Program-made: the position numbers and the translations under genes
Assembly (NCBI GenBank): GCA_029561345.1
Contig: JAKQJC010000033.1
Location: 17,831 to 81,830 of the forward strand
From: Chloroflexota bacterium
Lineage (GTDB): Bacteria > Chloroflexota > Anaerolineae > Anaerolineales > Anaerolineaceae
Direction of reading: 5' to 3'
DNA length: 64,000 bases
In this document: one piece after another, positions 25,191 through 35,240 of the stretch
Layout: each line of letters begins with the position of its first letter
How positions within the stretch are numbered: the first letter of the stretch is position 1
Notes under the pieces: model-generated
What the model saw: only the letters and a program-made list of their open reading frames with translations
Databases searched by the model: none
What the model was told of the DNA's origin: nothing

Positions 25191-26486
25191 ATGTCGTCAA
25201 AAAACCGCGCTTCCCAACCACCCTTGTTGAACCGCACCACCTGGATCATGCTGCTTTTACTGGGCCTCGCCGGACAGCTGGCCTGGGCAGTTGAAAACCA
25301 GTATTTCAACACCTTCATGTACGATAAAATCACCCCCGACCCGCAGGCCGTTTCCTGGATGGTGGCCATCACGGCGGTGGTATCCACTGTCTCCACCATT
25401 TTCATGGGCACCCTCAGTGACCGCACCCGCACCCGTTGGGGCAAACGCCGCCCCTACCTGTTCATCGGGTATATTGCCTGGGGCATCCTCACGGCTGCCT
25501 TTCCCTCGGCAGCCGCTTTCCAGCCGGTGGCACTGGGGGTTTTCGTGGCCATCCTCTTTGACAGCCTGCTCTCCTTTTTTGCGGCCAGCGCTTCTGACGG
25601 CGCTTTCAGCGCTTATATTGCTGAAATCACCACCTCCGCCAACCGCGGCCGGGTGGTCGGCGCCCTCGAAATCATGAAATGGATCGCCTTCTTGATCATT
25701 TACGGCGGCGCCGGTATGATCATCGATGCAGTGGGATATCTGCCATTCTTCTATATCTTCGGCGCCATCACCGGGCTGATCGGCTTGATCTGCGTACCCT
25801 TCTTGCGCGAAGAACTGGACCCAGAGAAACCCGCCGGCTCATACTGGCAGCAGATTGTCAGCACCTTCCAGCTTTCCAGCCTGCGCCAGAACCGCGATTT
25901 TTTCAAGCTGATGCTCTCTCTGACGCTTTTTATGGTGGGCATCAACGTCTTTTTCCCCTACCTGATGATTTACCTGCAGCACTATATCCGGCTTTCAATC
26001 ACCGATTCATCCATCCTGGTGGGCATCTCCATCCTGGTGGGCGGCATCGCCATGGCCTACCCAATCGGTTTGATGGTGGACCGCTGGGGGCGCCGTCCGG
26101 TTGCGCTGCTGGCAGTCGCCCTGGAAGCCGTTGGCCTGCTGGTCTTCTCCTTCTCCAATTCACTGGTCATGCTGGTCATCGGCGGCATCCTCTGGCTGGC
26201 GCCTTTTGCCGCCTGGACCATCGCCACCACCACCTGGGCGCGCGATCTCTTTCCTGAAGAAAAACGTGGCCAGTTTGCCGGTTATTATGTGCTGTTCAAC
26301 GTGGCATTCACCATGATTCCCGGCCCACTTCTTGGCGGCTGGCTGGCCACGCAGTTCGGCATTCCCACCATCCTGGACGGCAAAGCCGGCTTCATCCCCA
26401 CCCCGATATTATTCCAGGCAGCCGCGGCGATGGTGCTGTTGGCGGCCCTGCCCATTCTGAGTATCCGTCCCAGTAAAACCCGTTAA
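25191..26486 (+). CDS. MFS/GPH-like disaccharide transporter (SLC45-like)
   Basis: The 431-residue protein has 12 hydrophobic segments. The start LLGLAGQLAWAVENQYFNTFMYDKI, then SDRTRTRWGKRRPYLFIG (loop 2-3), and VDRWGRRPVALLAVALEAVG resemble the sucrose/maltose H+-symporter group related to SLC45. A GH32 fructosidase begins ten bases after its stop, so uptake of sucrose or fructo-oligosaccharides is the likely role. The assignment to uptake comes from the neighbour. Confidence 0.8.
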   Translation: MSSKNRASQPPLLNRTTWIMLLLLGLAGQLAWAVENQYFNTFMYDKITPDPQAVSWMVAITAVVSTVSTIFMGTLSDRTRTRWGKRRPYLFIGYIAWGILTAAFPSAAAFQPVALGVFVAILFDSLLSFFAASASDGAFSAYIAEITTSANRGRVVGALEIMKWIAFLIIYGGAGMIIDAVGYLPFFYIFGAITGLIGLICVPFLREELDPEKPAGSYWQQIVSTFQLSSLRQNRDFFKLMLSLTLFMVGINVFFPYLMIYLQHYIRLSITDSSILVGISILVGGIAMAYPIGLMVDRWGRRPVALLAVALEAVGLLVFSFSNSLVMLVIGGILWLAPFAAWTIATTTWARDLFPEEKRGQFAGYYVLFNVAFTMIPGPLLGGWLATQFGIPTILDGKAGFIPTPILFQAAAAMVLLAALPILSIRPSKTR

Positions 26487-26496
26487 AGGTGCCTCA

Positions 26497-28275
26497 ATGC
26501 CCGCCATTCCCGAATTTGTCCTGAGAAAACTATTTGTCCCCGGAAGCCTGGCTCCCTGTGGGTCAGGCTTCAAGTTCGAAATGAACAACACCTTTGCCCC
26601 GGTCACCCTGCTCGGACTGGGTATCAGCGCTGATGAAAAATCAGCTGACGTTCAAAGCATAACCCTGTCCCTGCCGGGCCACGAAGCCGTCCCGGCTGCC
26701 GCCATTCATGAACAGCAGCCGTTCAGCCTGCCCGTCAATGTGATCGTCTCCGTGCAGGTGCTGGCGTCTGAGCCAAAAAACAAACTCACTATCCAGGCTC
26801 TCACCCGTGAAGCCGGGCTGCTGCAGTTCAGCATCCCGGTCAAAAGCGGCGCTAAAACCGGCCTCAGCCGCAATCCCGTCAAAGAATTTTCTCAGCAGTT
26901 GACCAATTACTTCCGCGCACAGCGCGCCCGGCGCGACCCTCAGCACCCGCGTTTGCATTTCACCCCACCCGCCAACTGGATGAATGACCCCAACGGCCTG
27001 ATTTTCTGGCAGGGAAATGTCCATCTGTTTTACCAGACCAATCCTTTGGAGCCCGCCTGGGGAAACATTCACTGGGGCCACGCCGTTTCCAAAGACATGC
27101 TTCACTGGAGGCATCTGCCTCTGGCCCTGTCGCCGGATCCCAACGGGGCGGATGCCGGTGGGTGTTTTTCAGGTTGCGCCGTCATTCACGAAGGCATCCC
27201 CACCCTCCTTTACACCGGCGTTTATCCTGAGGTGCAGTGCCTGGCGATGAGCCCATCCCCCAACCTGGTCCGCTGGCAAAAACACCCCCAGCCTGTGATC
27301 CCAGCCCCGCCGCCGGGTTTAAGCGTTGAGGGGTTCCGTGATCCCTGCGTCTGGAAGGAAGGCCGGGAATGGCTCATGACGTTGGGTTCAGGCATCAAAG
27401 ATGTGGGCGGCGCCGTTTTACTGTACCGTTCCCAGGATTTGCGGTCATGGTCCTATGCGGGCATCCTTTTCCAGGGTGATGCTCTAAGTCATCACCCTCT
27501 GTGGACCGGCACCATGTGGGAATGCCCTTCTTTCTTTCCCCTGGAAGATAAATGGGTTTTGATTCTGTCGGTCTGCGGACCAGAGGGTGGACTTTATACC
27601 ATTTACTATACAGGACAGTTCACTACGGACCGCTTTATCCCAGATAACGGCCCCCACCTGCTGGATACTGGCGCCGGCGGCTGTTATTATGCCCCTCAGA
27701 CTTTTCTGGATGAAAAAGGCCGCCGGATTATCTTCGGCTGGCTGCGCGAAGCGCGCAGTGCAGCTGATCAGGCCAGGGCCGGCTGGAGCGGGGCCATGTC
27801 TCTCCCCCGCGTTCTCACCCTGGGAAATGACGGGCGGGTCCATTTAGCCCCGTTGGAAGCCCTCTCGACCCTGCGGCAGGAGCATGAAAGACTGAATCTG
27901 TCCAACTTGAAAAGCCGGCCCATCCGTGATGTTCCCCTGGAACTGCTGGTCACCTTCCCGCGCCCTCCCGAAACCTGGAGCGGAATCACCCTCACCAGCG
28001 ATGCCAGCTCTGGAGAACGGATTAAAATCGGCTTTGATCCCGATCGAAGCCTGGTGGTGACCGACTGCACCCAGGCGGGCGGGCTGCTCAGCGAAACCCC
28101 CATTTCGCCAGATCCAGACCAGACCCTGACTTTCCACATCTTTATCGATGGTTCCACCCTTGAAGTCTATATCCAGGACCGCCTGCCAGTCTCAGCCCGA
28201 TTTTACCTGACGGGAAAGCTGCAGGTTCATTGTGCCGGACCTGTACTCGTCGATATATGGAAACTGATAATCTGA
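26497..28275 (+). CDS. GH32 beta-fructosidase with an extra N-terminal domain
   Basis: The 592-residue enzyme has the three GH32 catalytic motifs: WMNDPNG (nucleophile D164), FRDP (D282) and WECP (acid/base E342), then a C-terminal beta-sandwich (ITLTSDASSGERIKIGFD..., DGSTLEVYI). No signal peptide is present, so it should split imported sucrose or fructo-oligosaccharides in the cytoplasm. Residues 1 to about 115 precede the usual propeller start and are not part of a standard GH32. They form a beta-rich segment (FKFEMNNTFAPVTLLGLG, SITLSLPGHE) that I do not recognise. It lies directly after the transporter gene. Confidence 0.88.
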   Translation: MPAIPEFVLRKLFVPGSLAPCGSGFKFEMNNTFAPVTLLGLGISADEKSADVQSITLSLPGHEAVPAAAIHEQQPFSLPVNVIVSVQVLASEPKNKLTIQALTREAGLLQFSIPVKSGAKTGLSRNPVKEFSQQLTNYFRAQRARRDPQHPRLHFTPPANWMNDPNGLIFWQGNVHLFYQTNPLEPAWGNIHWGHAVSKDMLHWRHLPLALSPDPNGADAGGCFSGCAVIHEGIPTLLYTGVYPEVQCLAMSPSPNLVRWQKHPQPVIPAPPPGLSVEGFRDPCVWKEGREWLMTLGSGIKDVGGAVLLYRSQDLRSWSYAGILFQGDALSHHPLWTGTMWECPSFFPLEDKWVLILSVCGPEGGLYTIYYTGQFTTDRFIPDNGPHLLDTGAGGCYYAPQTFLDEKGRRIIFGWLREARSAADQARAGWSGAMSLPRVLTLGNDGRVHLAPLEALSTLRQEHERLNLSNLKSRPIRDVPLELLVTFPRPPETWSGITLTSDASSGERIKIGFDPDRSLVVTDCTQAGGLLSETPISPDPDQTLTFHIFIDGSTLEVYIQDRLPVSARFYLTGKLQVHCAGPVLVDIWKLII

Positions 28276-28315
28276 AAGCTGGATAATCCATCCACCCGGC
28301 CCCTGGAGAAAGCCC

Positions 28316-30877
28316 ATGCCAGAACAGATCATCATTCGCGGTGCACGCCTGCACAATCTGAAGAATATCACCCTGGCCATTCCCAGAAACAGGCTGGTGG
28401 TGCTGACCGGTCCTTCCGGTTCTGGCAAATCCACCCTCGGTTTTGATATTCTCCTCAAGGAAGGCCAGCGGCAGTACCTCGAATCGCTGGGCCTGGTGAC
28501 CTTTGGCCTGGCCCGGCCGCCCGTGGATGCCATCAGCGGCCTTTCTCCAACCATCAGCATTGATCAGCATCTCACCAATCACAGCCCGCGCTCCACCGCC
28601 GGTACGGTGACTGAAGTTTACACCTACATGCGTGTTCTCTTCGCCCGCCTGGGTCACCGCCCCTGCCCAGCCTGCGGTCATTCCATCCCGCCCAGCCACC
28701 ATGCCGCTGCAGCATGGGAAGCGCCAAAGCTAGACGACGAGGATAAGCCAGAAACGCTTTATCCCTGCCCATACTGCGGAACATCCGTTCCCGAATTGAC
28801 CATGGCGCATTTCTCTTTCAATAAACCCGCTGGCGCCTGCCCCACCTGCACCGGCCTCGGTACCTTGCATCAACCCGACCTTGGCAAATTGGTAGATGAG
28901 CAGAAGTCCATTGCCAGCGGCGCTGTGGCCGGATGGGAAGCAAACAACCTGGCCTATCAATCGGCAGTCCTGCAGGCTGCGGCGGCATATTATGGTTTCA
29001 GTTTGGATCTTAACCTGCCGGTCAAGGATTTACCCATCCCACCGCGTGATCTCCTCTTTTATGGTGTGGAGAATCCCCTCTTTCGCCGGCATTTCCCATC
29101 CGTTGAGCCGCCGTCCACGGTGCGCCAGGGCCGTTTTGAAGGCGTGGGCACGGCCTTCCTGCGCCGTTATGCTGAGCGGGTCAATGAACCTGCTTACCGC
29201 GAAAAAATGGAACCTTTCATGGTCCTGCAGGCCTGCCCTGACTGTGCAGGCACCCGTCTGCGGCCGGAAAGCCGGGCTGTGACGGTAAACAGCACCAACC
29301 TGACCTCGCTTTCCCATTTGTCTTTTACGGACCTGGGTCTCTGGCTGAAAGACCTGCCGGCAGCGTTGTCCCCAGATGAGCAGGCGATTGCTCTCCCCAT
29401 CCTGGCAGACCTTGCAGAAAGGCTGGCCCAGCTGTCCGAGGTTGGCGCGGGTTATCTGGCCATGGAAAGGTCTGCTCCCAGCCTGTCTGCCGGTGAAGCC
29501 CAGCGCCTGCGGCTGGCAGGCCTGCTGGGATCCGAGCTGTGTGGCGTTCTGTATATCTTTGATGAGCCTTCCATCGGCCTGCACCAGCGGGATACACACC
29601 GTATGATCCAGCTCCTGCGCCGCCTGCGCGACCAGGAAAACACCGTCCTGGTCATCGAACATGATCTGGAAATAATCGCGGCGGCCGACGAAGTCATCGA
29701 TTTTGGTCCCGGGGCCGGTCTGCACGGCGGCCAGGTGGTGGCCTCGGGCACACCAGCGGAAGTGGCCGCCCATCCCACCTCTCTGACGGGTGCATATCTT
29801 TCAGGCCGTCTGTCCCTTCCAGCGCCGCTGCGCCGCCGCCAGCCAGCCGGTCCCGCTTTGATCCTTCGGGGTGCGTGCCATCACAATTTGAAGAATCTCA
29901 CCATCAGCCTGCCGTTAGGGCTGCTGGTGGCGGTGACGGGGGTCTCAGGATCGGGCAAATCCTCGCTGATTTTCGATACGCTGGCCCCGCTCCTGCGCCA
30001 GCGCCTGTCTGGAGCCAACGAAACCCCCGGCGCATATGCCAGTTTTGATGGCGCAGAACACCTCGAAAGGGTCATCACCATCGACCAGCAGCACCTCCAG
30101 CGCATGGCCCGCTCCAACACGGCCACCTATACCGATATTTTCACCCCCATCCGTGAAGCCTTTGCCGCCACGCCTGAAGCCCGCCGCCAGGGGTTCACTG
30201 CCCGGCAGTTCTCCTTCAATGTGCCTGGCGGGCGCTGCGAGCGATGTGAAGGCGCCGGCGTCCTGGCTGTAACCATGCACTTCATGCCTGAGGTGGACAT
30301 CCGCTGCCCGGCCTGCCGCGGCCGACGCTTCACTCCTGAAACCCTCACCGTTGAATACCGCGGTCATGATATCTCACGCGTGCTGGACCTGACCGTTGAG
30401 GAAGCCCTGGACCTTTTCGAGGATCTTCCCGCCGCCCGCTCGCGCCTGCAGGTATTGATGGATGTTGGGCTGGGATATCTTCAGCTCGGCCAACCGACCA
30501 ACACTCTTTCAGGCGGTGAGGCACAGCGGGTGAAGCTGGCCAAAGAGCTGGGCCGCCGCAGTTCCGGCCGCACCCTGTATTTACTTGATGAGCCCACCAC
30601 CGGTCTGCACCCGGCCGATACAGCCCGATTGCTTGGTTTGCTTCAAAGACTGGTGGATGGCGGCAGCAGCGTTCTGGTCGTAGAACACAATCTTGACCTG
30701 GTTCGGGCTGCCGACTGGGTCATTGACCTCGGTCCTGAAGGCGGTTCCGCCGGGGGCCAATTGATGGCCCAGGGCACTCCGGAAGAAGTGATGCAGGTGG
30801 AAGCCTCGATCACCGGCCAATGCCTCAGGAAGATGCTGTTATCCTGGATGAAAGAGAAATCCAGTCTTATCTCTTAA
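28316..30877 (+). CDS. UvrA-like ABC ATPase (short UvrA2-type)
   Basis: This 853-residue protein has two ABC modules: Walker [10 protein letters not shown] (32-40) and GVSGSGKSS (near 545), and signatures [13 protein letters not shown] and [13 protein letters not shown]. Zinc-binding clusters are present (CPACGH, CPYCGT, CPTCTG; later CERCEGAG with CPACRGRR). It is about 90 residues shorter than housekeeping UvrA, as in UvrA2 paralogues linked to drug tolerance rather than core excision repair. GGAG before ATG 28316 supports the start. It follows GH32 by 40 bases with no terminator seen. No uvrB or uvrC is nearby. Confidence 0.85.
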   Translation: MPEQIIIRGARLHNLKNITLAIPRNRLVVLTGPSGSGKSTLGFDILLKEGQRQYLESLGLVTFGLARPPVDAISGLSPTISIDQHLTNHSPRSTAGTVTEVYTYMRVLFARLGHRPCPACGHSIPPSHHAAAAWEAPKLDDEDKPETLYPCPYCGTSVPELTMAHFSFNKPAGACPTCTGLGTLHQPDLGKLVDEQKSIASGAVAGWEANNLAYQSAVLQAAAAYYGFSLDLNLPVKDLPIPPRDLLFYGVENPLFRRHFPSVEPPSTVRQGRFEGVGTAFLRRYAERVNEPAYREKMEPFMVLQACPDCAGTRLRPESRAVTVNSTNLTSLSHLSFTDLGLWLKDLPAALSPDEQAIALPILADLAERLAQLSEVGAGYLAMERSAPSLSAGEAQRLRLAGLLGSELCGVLYIFDEPSIGLHQRDTHRMIQLLRRLRDQENTVLVIEHDLEIIAAADEVIDFGPGAGLHGGQVVASGTPAEVAAHPTSLTGAYLSGRLSLPAPLRRRQPAGPALILRGACHHNLKNLTISLPLGLLVAVTGVSGSGKSSLIFDTLAPLLRQRLSGANETPGAYASFDGAEHLERVITIDQQHLQRMARSNTATYTDIFTPIREAFAATPEARRQGFTARQFSFNVPGGRCERCEGAGVLAVTMHFMPEVDIRCPACRGRRFTPETLTVEYRGHDISRVLDLTVEEALDLFEDLPAARSRLQVLMDVGLGYLQLGQPTNTLSGGEAQRVKLAKELGRRSSGRTLYLLDEPTTGLHPADTARLLGLLQRLVDGGSSVLVVEHNLDLVRAADWVIDLGPEGGSAGGQLMAQGTPEEVMQVEASITGQCLRKMLLSWMKEKSSLIS

Positions 30878-31008
30878 AGAACTTCGAAAGAAAAAACTAT
30901 CCACCCGGCCAGGTCATCTTTGGCCAACTGGCTTCTCATCTCGTTGTATAATCATCGGGTATGTGTTCGCATCTCGCTTTCTGATCAGAAAGGGCTTCCT
31001 CAAATACC

Positions 31009-31812
31009 ATGCAACCCGAGTCAATCCCTGAAAAACCTCTGGCTGAAGGCCGCACGGCTGAAGTCTTCGTCTGGGACGATAACACCATCCTGAAGCTTTA
31101 CCATGAATGGTGCCCGGCAGACTGGATCGAGCGGGAATTTCAGGTGGTCCAGGCCCTCACCACAGCCGGTATTCCCACGCCGGCCGCCACCGGGACCATT
31201 AAGATCAAAGGCCGCCGGGGCATCCTCTTTGAAAAAATTCAAGGCATGTCCATGCTGGCAGATTTGCGCGCTCATCCTTTGCTGGTCTTCCGCCATGCTG
31301 TCTCTCTGGCAGAGCTGCAGTCTCAGTTTCATCAGCTGACCATTCCTGGCCTGAATCAGTATCACGACTCACTGGAATTTATCATCAAACGCACTTCCGG
31401 GATTGCTGGCCCACTGCGCGAAAAAGCCCTGAGCCAATTGCGCTCACTGCCTCGCAAGGATTGTCTTTGCCACGGCGATTTTCATCCTGGCAACGTGATG
31501 ATGTCCGCCAGAGGACCGGTCATTATTGATTGGATGACCGCCTGCAGTGGAAACCCCCTGGCTGATGTCACTCGCACCAGCATGATCCTGAGCATCGGTA
31601 TCAAAGGGGCAGGGAAACAGATTTCACCTCTCCTGCGTCTTTTTTCCAGTCTTTTTCATCAGGTCTATCTGGATCGCTACTTTAAACTGACTTCGGGCAA
31701 AAAAGCAGAAATGGATCTCTGGATGCCGGTGATCTGCGCTGCCCGGCTGGATGAAAAAATCCCCTCTGAACAGGAAGCCCTGCTGCAGATCATCAGCCGT
31801 CAATTGAGTTAG
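31009..31812 (+). CDS. Aminoglycoside phosphotransferase-family kinase
   Basis: The 267-residue protein has the APH fold: AEGRTAEVFVWDDNTILKLY (phosphate loop and lysine), the catalytic loop CHGDFHPGN with D157 and N162, and the metal-binding IIDW with D174. Members phosphorylate small molecules such as aminoglycosides, choline or homoserine. The surroundings (UvrA2-like, P-loop protein, NTF2-like) suggest a resistance or stress island, but no substrate can be named. The P-loop gene starts 13 bases downstream. Confidence 0.8.
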   Translation: MQPESIPEKPLAEGRTAEVFVWDDNTILKLYHEWCPADWIEREFQVVQALTTAGIPTPAATGTIKIKGRRGILFEKIQGMSMLADLRAHPLLVFRHAVSLAELQSQFHQLTIPGLNQYHDSLEFIIKRTSGIAGPLREKALSQLRSLPRKDCLCHGDFHPGNVMMSARGPVIIDWMTACSGNPLADVTRTSMILSIGIKGAGKQISPLLRLFSSLFHQVYLDRYFKLTSGKKAEMDLWMPVICAARLDEKIPSEQEALLQIISRQLS

Positions 31813-31825
31813 AGGAAATCCGCCA

Positions 31826-32692
31826 ATGCACACTCCTCGATTGATATTATTTGAAGGAATTCCCGGTTCTGGAAAAACCACGGCTGCTGCCCGCCTTCAG
31901 CTTCACCTTCAGAAAGAAGGTTTTCCCTCTACCTTCTGGCAGGAAGGGCATTTTGATCACCCGGCTGATTTTGAAGGCATCGCCTGCCTGACGGCGGGTG
32001 ACTTGCAGCATTTCCTGAACCAGCAGCCCGCCTTGGCCGATGTGATTCAGGAATATCTTTCCATTCGCGGTGAAGACCACCTGCTCAGTTATCGCAAACT
32101 ACAGCACCAGCATCCTGACCTGCTGCCTCAATCCCTTTTGGATGCAATGCCACAAAAGGACGTCTATGATGGTCTGCCCATGGCCGATTACTGCCGTCTG
32201 GCTCTGGACCGCTGGCAGAGCTTCACCCAAAGCGCTCAGGAATCTGATGCCATCACCCTGATGGAATGCTGTTTTCTTCAGAATCCGCTCACAGTGATGC
32301 TGGCCCGTCACAACGCCGATCCGCAATTTGCCCGGGAACATATCCTCCGTCTGTCTCGCATCATCCAGCCTCTCAACCCGCTGGTGATTTACCTATCACC
32401 TCAAAACCCTCGTTCTGCGCTGGAACACGTCCGGGCAGAACGCCCTCACGAATGGGCAGATTTTGTAACCTGGTATCTCACCGGACAGGCCTATGGCCAG
32501 GCGCGTCTGCTCAGCGGATTTGAAGGTGTGATCCAGTTTTACACCATGCGCCAGCAATTGGAACTGGATCTCCTTCCTGCCCTGCCAGTTTCCTCTCTGA
32601 TTGTCAAACAGGATGGAGATGCCTGGAATGATCGCCAGCAGGATATTAATCGGTTTATTGCACCCTATTTTTTGAATGGAGACTTAACATGA
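31826..32692 (+). CDS. P-loop NTPase, kinase-like, unknown substrate
   Basis: The 288-residue protein opens with an N-terminal Walker A in the nucleoside/small-molecule-kinase style (LILFEGIPGSGKTTAAARL). HFDHPADF and LMECCFLQNP may be the acceptor-site and Walker B-like regions. RAERPHEWADFVTWYL could be a lid segment. No family name is certain. It overlaps the NTF2-like gene by ATGA and follows the APH-like gene closely, so all three probably act together. Confidence 0.6.
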   Translation: MHTPRLILFEGIPGSGKTTAAARLQLHLQKEGFPSTFWQEGHFDHPADFEGIACLTAGDLQHFLNQQPALADVIQEYLSIRGEDHLLSYRKLQHQHPDLLPQSLLDAMPQKDVYDGLPMADYCRLALDRWQSFTQSAQESDAITLMECCFLQNPLTVMLARHNADPQFAREHILRLSRIIQPLNPLVIYLSPQNPRSALEHVRAERPHEWADFVTWYLTGQAYGQARLLSGFEGVIQFYTMRQQLELDLLPALPVSSLIVKQDGDAWNDRQQDINRFIAPYFLNGDLT

Positions 32693-33255
32693 CCCCCCAA
32701 CAGGAAATTCAAGCCCTTTTGCAGGCTTTTCAGGATGGATATATCCATCGTGATGTCACCCGGCTGGATACATTCATGAAGCTATTTGCCCCTGATGCAG
32801 AAGTCATTGGCACCAACGGTGCCAGGCCGGGGGTGGATGAATGGTATCTCGACCGGGATTCAGCGCGCGAACTGGTGGAAGGAGACTGGCTTTACTGGGG
32901 CGATCTGCGCCTGGATCTGGCTTCAGCTTCCATTCATACTGTGGGCGATGTCGGCTGGGTTGCCGCGACCGCCACGGTCTCCCGCACGATTGGAGAGGAA
33001 AACTATGCCGCCTTCCTGAAGTTTGTGAAAGACTTCATCGATCAATCGCCGCTATCTGCTGAGCGGAAATTGCATTACATCCTGCGCGGCGGCACTAATA
33101 CCGTCTATGAACTGCGCCGCGGGGAAAAATTTATCTGGCCGCTGCGGTTCACCGCCGTGGTGGTTCATCAGGCAGATGGCTGGAAGTTCGCCCAGATGAA
33201 TTTTTCCTTTCCTACCACCCATTTCCCCGACGTGCGTATTGTGGAAAACGAATAA
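32689..33255 (+). CDS. SnoaL/NTF2-like domain protein
   Basis: The 188-residue protein has the cone-shaped NTF2-like pattern: an N-terminal helix pair (QEIQALLQAFQDGYIHRDVTRL), FMKLFAPDAEVIGT, then strands VGWVAATATVSRTI, RFTAVVVHQADGWKFAQMNFSFP. Such proteins are ligand-binding or weak isomerase folds. A central insertion with FIDQSPLSAERKLHY makes it longer than usual. The function is unknown; it is the last gene of the APH/P-loop operon. Confidence 0.7.
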   Translation: MTPQQEIQALLQAFQDGYIHRDVTRLDTFMKLFAPDAEVIGTNGARPGVDEWYLDRDSARELVEGDWLYWGDLRLDLASASIHTVGDVGWVAATATVSRTIGEENYAAFLKFVKDFIDQSPLSAERKLHYILRGGTNTVYELRRGEKFIWPLRFTAVVVHQADGWKFAQMNFSFPTTHFPDVRIVENE

Positions 33256-33344
33256 CCCGCCGGATGGCCCTGTACAGCCATCATCAGAAAACAGCCCATC
33301 TACTATGTGATGATCTGTTTTGTTTAAGTATCGCTGCGCAGGAC

Positions 33345-34754
33345 CTACGGTTTTATAATGAATGGTTGAAAGACCTGGAAAGGCTGCCAGGCGACCTTAA
33401 GATCTGGTAAGGCATATTCTTCTTCCTGAAGGTACCCGATCAACCCCAGACCTGCGCTGTTGAACGATAGGGCAGCCTGGGCGCCGGTTCCCACCGAAGT
33501 GGATGGCGCGCCGTCCACCGTCTGAATGGCCCAGGTCGTCTCTGTGCTGCCATCCCGCCCTCTGGGATATACCACCCTGAGATCCACGGGTGCCAGGTCT
33601 GCTGAGGTGTCTTCGTAGGCGATCATGGGATATCCGAATGGATCTATCGCAATCGAGAATGCCGGATTGTATCCGGTGGTCAGATTTCCCAATGAGACGA
33701 TATCCGAGCATTTCCACCTCTTGACAGGAAATCCTAATATATTCAAATCATCGCCGCAATTCCCACCGCTGACCACATATTCAGCGGCATAAATGGTATC
33801 GTCAATCAATGTGTCATCATAGCGGAAGGCAATCGCCCGGTCAGAACTGGTGGATCCAAACACAAATTGCGTCATTCTGCTCACTTCACCCGTTTCGGTG
33901 CCTGCAAAAATGGTGATGCAGCGCCATGTATCTCCACCTGGGCCGCAGTTGGAGGGCCAATGCGCCGAATCGAGATGCGGGTAAGCATATTTCAAAGCGC
34001 CGTTGAAATAATAAGCGATCCCAACAGTCTGATCAGGCGCCAGATCCAATGAAGGCACGCCAATCGAGTTATAGCCATATGACGATTGGATCACATCGCA
34101 CTGGTAGGCGGATCCGCTGTCAATACAGGATGTATTGGTTGATCCGCCCACGTAGTGCATATATACCAGCCAATGACCGTACATATCTGTGTTATCCCGG
34201 ATGGTGACCGCCAGACGGTAATGACCACCCACGGCTGCAAGGGAAGGCGGCCCTACCAGAACGCCGCCAAATTTACTTAATTGAATGAGATTGTTCCAGC
34301 TTTCAGTCACATAACTGTTGTCATTCATCCGTTCCACCGAAGCACCCCGGATGTAGCCATTGGCCGAATAAACCCACTTGACGCCGAATGTGTCGGGGCC
34401 ATATACCTCTGTTGCAATATTGCTGACAGAACCAGGCACAAGATCCGAATCATACCAGGTTGTGCAATGCCAGCCATTATTGGGGCCGCAGTTACCCGCT
34501 ACAGCAGTTGTGGCGCGGAATATCTGATAGATCCGGGTCATACCGGTTCTGCTGTAACTGACCACAGGGATTTCATATTTTCCCACAAAAGCCGTTGAAA
34601 CGTTCTTGAAACCATCCTCCCCATCTTTGAGCAGTTCCGCGGTCCAGGCCGGGTTGGTGACATTGACCACGCTAGCCGGCAGTGCCTGCACCGTCAATGG
34701 ACTGACCAGAAAAAGGAAGATAAATGCCAGGGCAAAAATGGACCTGATTCTCAT
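33345..34754 (-). CDS. Secreted protein with repeated Cys/Trp motifs, unknown function
   Basis: The 469-residue protein has a clear Sec signal (RIRSIFALAFIFLFLVSPLTVQALP, cleavage near 25-27). The mature part consists of beta-strand blocks of the kind seen in beta-propellers (IPVVSYSRTG, VGIAYYFNGALKYAY, DRAIAFRYDD, YPMIAYEDTSADL). A cysteine pair recurs in three blocks: NCGPNNGWHC, NCGPGGDTWRC and NCGDD...KRWKC, suggesting disulfides at equivalent places in three blades. No catalytic motif was found. It is probably an extracellular binding or structural protein. Confidence 0.65.
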   Translation of the reverse strand: MRIRSIFALAFIFLFLVSPLTVQALPASVVNVTNPAWTAELLKDGEDGFKNVSTAFVGKYEIPVVSYSRTGMTRIYQIFRATTAVAGNCGPNNGWHCTTWYDSDLVPGSVSNIATEVYGPDTFGVKWVYSANGYIRGASVERMNDNSYVTESWNNLIQLSKFGGVLVGPPSLAAVGGHYRLAVTIRDNTDMYGHWLVYMHYVGGSTNTSCIDSGSAYQCDVIQSSYGYNSIGVPSLDLAPDQTVGIAYYFNGALKYAYPHLDSAHWPSNCGPGGDTWRCITIFAGTETGEVSRMTQFVFGSTSSDRAIAFRYDDTLIDDTIYAAEYVVSGGNCGDDLNILGFPVKRWKCSDIVSLGNLTTGYNPAFSIAIDPFGYPMIAYEDTSADLAPVDLRVVYPRGRDGSTETTWAIQTVDGAPSTSVGTGAQAALSFNSAGLGLIGYLQEEEYALPDLKVAWQPFQVFQPFIIKP

Positions 34755-34813
34755 GGTTTACCTCTTTCATGACCAATGGATTTGAATTGAATCAAAATGG
34801 CAAAACAAATCAG

Positions 34814-34837
34814 CCTGATGACAGGGTTGTCATCAGG
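34814..34837. other. Perfect hairpin upstream of the secreted-protein gene
   Basis: CCTGATGACA (34814-34823) and TGTCATCAGG (34828-34837) form a 10-base-pair stem with a GGGT loop. On the minus strand it is followed by a moderately T-rich stretch. It lies about 60 bases before the secreted-protein start and may be a terminator for upstream transcripts or a leader element. Confidence 0.55.
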
Positions 34838-35025
34838 AAAGGGTCCCCCGGTCCCAAAAAGCGAAGCTGGATATGGTGCTATTAGGACTATGAAGCTGTG
34901 AGTTGTTGTGAAAAGGACCTTACCTGTACTATAGCACTTTGACGGATGAATATCAATAGAAAAAAAGCTTCTCCTGGCTTTCATCAAGGGCAAACGATTC
35001 TTCTCCTGCCGTTTCAGCTGGCGGT

Positions 35026-35240
35026 TCACTGCGTTTCGGCCGCAGCTGATCCTCCCTGCTCATATCCGTTGGATAAACGTTGATCTGGCTCCGGGTCAGC
35101 CATGGACGTCACCAGGCAGGATATTCTTTCCGCTTCCTGTTCATAACGATCGCCAATCGCCTCCCATCATCATCTTGCGCTGGATCAGTCTGCTGACCGC
35201 CTGATTACCCCCGGCACGCAGAATGCAGGAAAGGGGATGG
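35026..35240 (-). pseudogene. Frameshifted remnant of a DUF4157 (eCIS-core-domain) protein
   Basis: Directly after the ThiF-like stop, one minus-strand frame encodes RAGGNQAVSRLIQRK and continues to GGDW; a second frame carries on as EAIGDRYEQEAERIS, CLVTSMADPEP and so on to a stop at 35026. GNQAVSRLIQR and GD-x-YEQEADRVA are the two hallmark motifs at the start of DUF4157 proteins, toxins or cargo often tied to extracellular contractile injection systems. Both survive here in different frames without a start or the protease-like core. This is read as a decayed fragment; the exact frameshift lies around 35150-35165. Confidence 0.5.

Noticed and set aside
34751..35029. A 92-codon minus-strand frame upstream of the secreted-protein gene
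   Set aside because: It runs through a perfect hairpin and the likely promoter region, and its product has no recognisable features.
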